Shown: positions 59,456-64,000 of the stretch, in pieces
Numbering within the stretch: the stretch's first letter is position 1
How the letters are laid out: each line of letters opens with the position of its first letter
NCBI GenBank assembly: GCA_017447445.1
Contig: JAFSNK010000038.1
Coordinates: 1 to 64,000 of the forward strand
Direction: 5' to 3'
Origin: Clostridia bacterium
GTDB lineage: Bacteria > Bacillota > Clostridia > Oscillospirales > CAG-382
DNA: 64,000 nucleotides
Made by a program: the position numbers and the translations under genes
The notes under the pieces: model-generated
Databases searched by the model: none
Seen by the model: only the letters and a program-made list of their open reading frames with translations
What the model was told of the DNA's origin: nothing

Positions 59456-61657
59456 CTATACCACCCTTATCACGCACACGCTCATATCGTCCGCCGCCTC
59501 GCCGCGGTTCCTCGCCTCGCGCAGCATCCCCGAAGCGAGCGCGTGCGCGGAGGGCATCGGCGGAAGCCCGGTCTCCGGCAGTACCGGGGCGCTTCCGGTC
59601 TGCTGTACTCCGTCGCTCATCATCACTATCATATCGCCGCTTTCCACGCGGAAGCTCTTCTTTTCGGCTATCACGCCGCGCATTATCCCCACCGGCGGCG
59701 TGCGGGATTCCAGAGTCGCCGCCCTGCCGCCGCGTATCACCAGCGTGGGCGCCGCCCCGGCTTTTATAAGCGTAGCGGTGCAAAGCACGCGGTCTATTTC
59801 CAGAAGGTCCACGGTGGCGAACGCCTCGCCCCGCTTTTCGGCTATCGCCTTGTTCATTATCCGCAGCGCGCTTTCCTTTTCCGCCCCTACGGAAATAAGC
59901 TTTTCCAGCATCAGCGCCGCCAGCTTGCTGGTAAGCGCCGCGTCGCGCCCGCTGCCCATCCCGTCCGAAAGCAGGCAATAGAACTTCCTGTCGTCGCTTT
60001 CGAAAACGCTTATCGTGTCGCCGCAGACCGGCTCGCCGCTTTTCGCCTCGCTGAACTTCGCGCAGTCCAGCCGCACGCGGGGCAGGGTGGAGGAGGTCAT
60101 AAGCGTGTAGTCGTCGTGCAGGACGAATCTCGGCTCCGACATACGCGTGCCGGTATGCTTTTCCAGCGCGCGGGCTATCTCTTTCGGCGCGGCGCTTATC
60201 CGGTCCGGCGCAACGCCGTAAACGGTGACTTCGCGCAGGCGCGTCCCGGTAACGCGCACGCCGTCGCACTTCACGCGCATGCTTTCCAGCTCGCGCTTTA
60301 CCGCCTTCGCCGCCGCGCGGTCCTCGTACTGCGAATCCTCGTTCTTCCTGCCCGCCTCGGCAAGTATCTCCGCCACCGCGGAATACTCGTCCGCCATACG
60401 TTTAAGCCCCGCCTCGCCGTTTTTGCGCCGCTGTGCGCGCAGCCCGTTCACGCCGCGCGCCATCGCCGCCGCGTTCGGGCAGGCGGCTGTCAGGTGCCCC
60501 GGTATGCGCGAATACGTCACAACGCCGCTGCGGCGCATCTCGGAGGTGAAAAAGTTTGTAAGCCCGCTTGCGCCCGAAACACAGCGTTCACGCTCCGCGC
60601 AGTGCTCGCACTGCTCTTCCGCAACGGCGCAGATCCGCCTGTTCAGCGCCTCCGCGCCTTCGCGACGGGTAGAATCCGAAACGTTGTAAAACGCGTTCGA
60701 AAGCGAGGAGAACGCCGCGGCGCACCGCGCCAGCTTTTTGTCGTCGGCGAGCTTTTCGGCGGGGGCGGAATAGCCGGGCGCCGCGCGAATGAACCGCGAC
60801 AGCGGCAGGAACGCGGCGACAGCCGCAAGCAGAAATCCCGCCGCGGCGGGGGTGGTTTGCGCGCCGTCGAGGTAATACCACCCGGAGACCGAAAGCGGGA
60901 ACGCCAGCAGCAGCGCAAGCCGTTCCGATTCGCGCATCATCAGCCCGCAGGTCATCCCCAGCACGCCCAAAGCCCCGGTCGCCGCCCCGCCGGACGCCAG
61001 CCCGCACACCAGTCCGCACGCCGTCCCCGCCGCGCAGCCGTAGCGTTTCGCAAGGCAAAGCGCGCACACCGCCGCCGGGAACAGGCAAACGCTTATCCCG
61101 AACAGCTTGAAGGGCGCGCAGACCGTCGAAAAGGTAAAAGCGAAGGCGATGAGAGCCGCTTCGTAACGCCCGCGCCGCGCGGCGCGGCGTTTGTCGGAAA
61201 ACCCGCGGTAAAGCCAGCAGAACAGCGGATAGGCGATAAGCGCGGAGATCAGCGCGAAAACGTCCGATCTGCCGGATATCCCCGCGGCGGCGACGCTTGT
61301 CGCTTTAAGCGCGCCCGCGGAGGAGGCAAGCAGTATCCGCGCGCGCGTGCTTATCTGCCCGCGCTTTTTAAGCGCCGTCATAACGCAGAAAACGTAAACG
61401 GCGCAGAACGCCGCCAGCGGCGGGATCCCGTCGAACGGCGAGGATAAAAGCGCCCCGCAGAATACGAACGGCAGGTATTTACCCGGCGCGGCGCACAAAA
61501 GCGCGATCCCGAAAGGGTTTATCCCGCCCACCGTCCTGCCCGCGCCCGCGGCAAGCCCCGCCGCGGCGTACAGCAGACCTTTCAGCGGCAGCGCTTTCAC
61601 CGCGCGGCGCGCCGGTCCGAATAGTTTTTTCAACGATCTTGTCTTTGCAGCGTCCAT
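59456..61657 (-). CDS. spoIIE: Stage II sporulation protein E (PP2C-type phosphatase)
   Basis: A 733-residue SpoIIE. Residues about 25-310 hold about ten membrane segments, the middle (about 320-520) is the regulatory/FtsZ-interacting region, and the C-terminal PPM phosphatase domain shows KFSEAKSGEPVCGDTISVF, LLSDGMGSGRDAALTSK and VLMSDG-like MIVMMSDGV. It dephosphorylates SpoIIAA, freeing sigma-F in the forespore. The start at 61657 follows GGAAG. The upstream region carries a Spo0A box and a widely spaced promoter, just as expected. It is direct evidence that the organism makes endospores. Confidence 0.95.
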   Translation of the reverse strand: MDAAKTRSLKKLFGPARRAVKALPLKGLLYAAAGLAAGAGRTVGGINPFGIALLCAAPGKYLPFVFCGALLSSPFDGIPPLAAFCAVYVFCVMTALKKRGQISTRARILLASSAGALKATSVAAAGISGRSDVFALISALIAYPLFCWLYRGFSDKRRAARRGRYEAALIAFAFTFSTVCAPFKLFGISVCLFPAAVCALCLAKRYGCAAGTACGLVCGLASGGAATGALGVLGMTCGLMMRESERLALLLAFPLSVSGWYYLDGAQTTPAAAGFLLAAVAAFLPLSRFIRAAPGYSAPAEKLADDKKLARCAAAFSSLSNAFYNVSDSTRREGAEALNRRICAVAEEQCEHCAERERCVSGASGLTNFFTSEMRRSGVVTYSRIPGHLTAACPNAAAMARGVNGLRAQRRKNGEAGLKRMADEYSAVAEILAEAGRKNEDSQYEDRAAAKAVKRELESMRVKCDGVRVTGTRLREVTVYGVAPDRISAAPKEIARALEKHTGTRMSEPRFVLHDDYTLMTSSTLPRVRLDCAKFSEAKSGEPVCGDTISVFESDDRKFYCLLSDGMGSGRDAALTSKLAALMLEKLISVGAEKESALRIMNKAIAEKRGEAFATVDLLEIDRVLCTATLIKAGAAPTLVIRGGRAATLESRTPPVGIMRGVIAEKKSFRVESGDMIVMMSDGVQQTGSAPVLPETGLPPMPSAHALASGMLREARNRGEAADDMSVCVIRVV

Positions 61658-61692
61658 TCTTCAACTTCCATTCCTTTTTTGTTTGGAACGCC

Positions 61693-61727
61693 ATTATATC
61701 CCATAGGCGCTATGCGTTTTTGTCGAA
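61693..61727 (-). promoter_or_regulatory. Spo0A-type promoter of spoIIE
   Basis: On the plus strand TGTCGAA (61721-61727) is a perfect 0A box. On the minus strand TATAAT (61698-61693) lies 22 bp from TCGACA (61726-61721), which overlaps the box. This wide spacer and overlap copy the class of Spo0A-activated sigma-A promoters (spoIIE, spoIIG) in Bacillus. Confidence 0.82.
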
Positions 61728-61752
61728 GCGGGAGCGTATTTTTTGTATGTTT

Positions 61753-63069
61753 TTATGTGATTTGGGGAACGCTTGCACTCCCTTGGAATAAATCGAAGTT
61801 TCGTGGGTCGATAAGTCCGTTCAGCACGACGAGATTCTGGTTCCCCTCGCGGTTCAGGTTCCACAAAAGCGCGCCGGAAAGCCCTTTTTCCGCCATTAAA
61901 CGCAGTCTCGCGTCGATCGAGCGCGCGCCCTCGTACCACACGGTGTGCTTTACGCCGTTTTCGTAATAATCGAAGTAAGGCGCGTTCGCCGCCGCGTCGT
62001 ATTCTATCCGCGCCCCGCGCCGCGCGGCAAGGTTCACCGCCTGCGAGGTGGAAAGCGAAACCGCCTTCGATTCCCCCGCGATATAGGGCAGGGTGAAATC
62101 GTAGCCGTAGACCGAAACGCCCAGAAGTATCTTTTCCGCCGGGATACGCGTGAGCGCGTAATCGACCACCGCGGAAAGCGGCGTTATGGGCGATACCGCC
62201 ATCGGCGGACCGTAGGTATATCCCCATTCATAGGTCATCAGCAGCACCGCGTCCGCCGCTTCGCCCAGCAGCGCGTAATCGTGCCCCCCGTACAAAAGCC
62301 CGGGCTGTTCGTCGTAGGTCTTGGGCGCGAGCGCAGTCATCACCCCCGCTCCCAGCGGATGCAGCCGCGAAACGCAGTAGCTTATAAAATCCGCGTATTT
62401 GCGCGCGTTCTCCGCGCCCAGAAACTCAAAATCCACGTCCAGAGCAGTGTAACCTTTTGCGGCCATAGCAGCCGCGACCGAATCCAGCAGCCGCCGCTGC
62501 AGGTCGGCGTCGTTAAGCAGCAGCGTCGCCCGCTCGGTGGAGAACACGTCGTTTTCGGTAAGCGTGGAAAGGTGCATCACCGGGCTTGTGCCGTAACGCT
62601 TCGCCGCCTCAAGCATAAATGCGTCGTCCGGCGGTACAAGCGCCCCCTCCGTTGTGAATCCGTAGGTGAACGGCATCACCGCCGATAAAAACGGAAGCGT
62701 GCGCCCCAGCAGCGCGCCGCCGATGAACGGGTAGGCGTAGCCCCCGGTGCGGAACGCGCCCAGCGGCTCCCGCCGCAGCGATATATAAAGCTTCTGCCCG
62801 GGGTAGATCTCCGTTCCGCCGTTCAAAAAAAGATTGCCGCGCCACAGCGCGTTTTCGCTCACGCCGTAACGGCGCGCTATCGAAAAAAGCGTTTCCCCCG
62901 CTTCGACGGTGTGCAGGATCTCCGGCTCCGCCACCGCGAGCGACATCCCGGGCGGCAGGACGCCGAGCCCCGAAACGTCGTTGTCGAACGCGAGAATGAA
63001 CGGATCGGCGCCGTACGTCCGGGCTATCGAATCGACGGTCTCGCCGCTCCTGACGGTATGTATCAGCAT
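61753..63069 (-). CDS. yaaH: Spore cortex hydrolase with LysM and GH18 domains (YaaH/SleL type)
   Basis: A 438-residue protein: two LysM domains at the start (HTVRSGETVDSIARTYG and HTVEAGETLFSIARRYG; about 3-95) and a GH18 barrel (about 105-430). The GH18 catalytic motif appears as ALDVDFEFLG, where the usual DxxDxDxE gives Glu as acid; GLSGALLWNLNREG near the end is typical of YaaH. Homologs cut cortex peptidoglycan during germination. There is no signal peptide, as is usual in spore-coat proteins. It starts behind GAGGTG; a sporulation sigma (E or K) promoter is expected but I could not place one. It is 95 bp from spoIIE, tail to head. Confidence 0.9.
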   Translation of the reverse strand: MLIHTVRSGETVDSIARTYGADPFILAFDNDVSGLGVLPPGMSLAVAEPEILHTVEAGETLFSIARRYGVSENALWRGNLFLNGGTEIYPGQKLYISLRREPLGAFRTGGYAYPFIGGALLGRTLPFLSAVMPFTYGFTTEGALVPPDDAFMLEAAKRYGTSPVMHLSTLTENDVFSTERATLLLNDADLQRRLLDSVAAAMAAKGYTALDVDFEFLGAENARKYADFISYCVSRLHPLGAGVMTALAPKTYDEQPGLLYGGHDYALLGEAADAVLLMTYEWGYTYGPPMAVSPITPLSAVVDYALTRIPAEKILLGVSVYGYDFTLPYIAGESKAVSLSTSQAVNLAARRGARIEYDAAANAPYFDYYENGVKHTVWYEGARSIDARLRLMAEKGLSGALLWNLNREGNQNLVVLNGLIDPRNFDLFQGSASVPQIT

Positions 63070-63112
63070 ATTTCACCTCAAAAACAAGCGTTTACGCGCA
63101 AAAAACGGTTGA

Positions 63113-63140
63113 TTTTCAATTGACGATATGGTATTATAAT
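63113..63140 (+). promoter_or_regulatory. Probable promoter of the small ORF and argS
   Basis: TATAAT (63135-63140) is preceded by TTTTCA (63113-63118) at 16 bp; a TTGACG at 63120 is too close to that box but fits a later AT box near 63143. Which pair is used is unclear. Confidence 0.5.
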
Positions 63141-63201
63141 ATAATAATCAGCAACTATTGCCGCGCGCCGGATACAGAGGGAAAGGAGAGAAAGTATAAA
63201 T

Positions 63202-63285
63202 ATGGAACTGTTGGCTTTTCTGCTCGATATTATTTCAGACGCGATCGCGGCCGTTAAGGATCTGAAAAACAGACTGTACGGATAA
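63202..63285 (+). CDS. 27-residue amphipathic small protein or leader ahead of argS
   Basis: ATG at 63202 is preceded by a strong GGAAAGGAGAG site and followed by 27 codons (MELLAFLLDIISDAIAAVKD, then LKNRLYG) and a TAA. The product looks like one amphipathic helix: a hydrophobic acidic first half and a basic end. The frame is intact and its ribosome site is better than that of argS, which begins 18 bp after the stop. It may be a translated leader, a phenol-soluble-modulin-like peptide or a small membrane peptide. It is not a recognised gene, and no Arg-codon run typical of attenuators is seen (only one Arg). Confidence 0.6.
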   Translation: MELLAFLLDIISDAIAAVKDLKNRLYG

Positions 63286-63303
63286 CAGGAAAGGTATGAT
63301 TGT

Positions 63304-64000
63304 ATGACCGATATCAAAACGAATATATGCATGACAGTAAGCGAATATGCCGCCTCTCTCGGCGGCGAGCTCCCGCCCGAAAAGATAGCGGAGCTGCTGG
63401 AAACTCCCGCGGACCGAAAGCGCGGCGACCTTGCGCTGCCCTGCTTCCGGCTTGCCGCCGTACTGCGGCAGAGCCCCAACGCGATAGCCGCCTCGCTCGC
63501 GCCGCTGTTCGAAAACGCGGGGTTCGAAAAAGCCGAGCCGGTCGGAGGGTATCTTAACTTCTTCTTCGGCGGGGCGAAATATATATCCGACGTGGAGCGC
63601 CTTGCGAAGGACGAATACCCGGAGCTTGAAAAGACCGGGGAGGGAAAGACGGTCTGCCTGGATTTCTCGTCGCCGAACATCGCAAAGCGGTTCCACCTGG
63701 GGCATCTCGGCTCCACCGTTATAGGCAATTCGATACGCAATATATACAAAGCGCTTGGGTATAAGACCGTCGCCATAAACCATCTGGGCGACTGGGGCAC
63801 CCAGTTCGGCAAACTAATAGTCGCCTATAAAAAATGGTCCGATTCCGAAAAGGTCAAGGAGCGCGGCATCGACGAGCTCGTCGACCTTTACGTCCGCTTC
63901 TGCGACGCGGAAAGAGACGATGTGTCGCTTACCGCGGAGGCGCGCGCCGCCTTTAACGAGATGGAGAAGGGCAACGAGGAATACCTTAAGATCTGGCGCT
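63304..64000 (+). CDS. argS: Arginyl-tRNA synthetase, N-terminal part (cut by window end)
   Basis: The frame runs from ATG 63304 past the window edge; 232 residues are visible. The N-terminal Add-1 tRNA-binding domain (1-110) has RKRGDLALPCFRLA and GGYLNFFFGG, followed by the class I HIGH signature as HLGHLGS in SSPNIAKRFHLGHLGS, then LGDWGTQFGKL. The full protein is normally 550-600 residues. The ribosome site AAAGG is nine bases ahead. Confidence 0.95.
   Translation, partial: MTDIKTNICMTVSEYAASLGGELPPEKIAELLETPADRKRGDLALPCFRLAAVLRQSPNAIAASLAPLFENAGFEKAEPVGGYLNFFFGGAKYISDVERLAKDEYPELEKTGEGKTVCLDFSSPNIAKRFHLGHLGSTVIGNSIRNIYKALGYKTVAINHLGDWGTQFGKLIVAYKKWSDSEKVKERGIDELVDLYVRFCDAERDDVSLTAEARAAFNEMEKGNEEYLKIWR

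Noticed and set aside
59390..61447. 685-codon open frame on the plus strand opposite spoIIE
   Set aside because: Its product is almost all Arg, Ala, Gly and His, typical of antisense translation of a GC-rich gene; spoIIE on the other strand is unmistakable.

Overview
The window is a gene-dense stretch of a GC-rich, spore-forming, Gram-positive-type genome, most likely a gut or rumen member of the Clostridia (Oscillospirales-like). That placement is inferred from content, not from a marker-gene tree. The evidence is spoIIE with an upstream perfect Spo0A box, a LysM/GH18 spore-cortex hydrolase of the YaaH/SleL type, sigma-A promoters with near-consensus boxes and 16-18 bp spacers, lipoproteins with lipoboxes, a dockerin-bearing surface protein, and a FakA/FakB/PlsX lipid module. 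No rRNA, tRNA, CRISPR array, IS element or prophage was recognised.

Region by region. 1-7.7 kb: a lipoprotein; a sulfur/Fe-S operon on the minus strand (iscS-iscU-metY-cysK) opposite an IscR-like Rrf2 regulator; a hypothetical gene; a broken ABC transporter followed by a small HMA metal-binding protein. 7.7-12 kb: iron uptake (feoA-feoA-feoB-Cys-rich protein) opposite a DtxR-type regulator, with three matching operator dyads. 12-15.5 kb: an SGNH hydrolase, an HTH membrane regulator and a zinc/manganese-type ABC pair. 15.7-22.6 kb: one 2312-residue surface protein with a cohesin-like start, twelve tandem repeats, BspA-type leucine-rich repeats and a C-terminal dockerin, followed by about 590 bp of noncoding hairpins. 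23.2-28.6 kb: an envelope operon (membrane protein, phosphodiester glycosidase, GT2-GtrA fusion, PAP2 phosphatase, two small proteins). 28.7-33.6 kb: fakA-plsX-fakB-GNAT-acp. 33.7-39.7 kb (minus): a surface protein, a small membrane protein, a NUDIX hydrolase and two tandem serine hydrolases. 39.8-44 kb: proS, a sugar isomerase-like protein and a U32 peptidase. 44-48.9 kb (minus): metH-metF-methyltransferase-YerC-like regulator behind a deleted DUF4855 gene, opposite its intact paralog at 49-51 kb. 51-58.4 kb: YbaK-type deacylase, an orphan solute-binding lipoprotein, then an AT-richer secreted protein and a lipoprotein/ABC exporter module. 58.5-64 kb: YwaF-like protein, spoIIE, yaaH, a 27-codon small ORF, and the start of argS cut by the window edge.

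The sulfur and iron blocks look coupled in logic: an Fe-S-sensing type regulator faces the cysteine/Fe-S operon and a DtxR-type regulator faces ferrous iron uptake, each with its operator lying on the target promoter. The lipid operon can activate exogenous fatty acids (FakA/FakB), pass them to PlsX and supply ACP. Two loci (6.6-7.7 kb and 48.2-48.9 kb) carry internal deletions that join the front of one reading frame to the back of another; they are either real gene decay or assembly errors.
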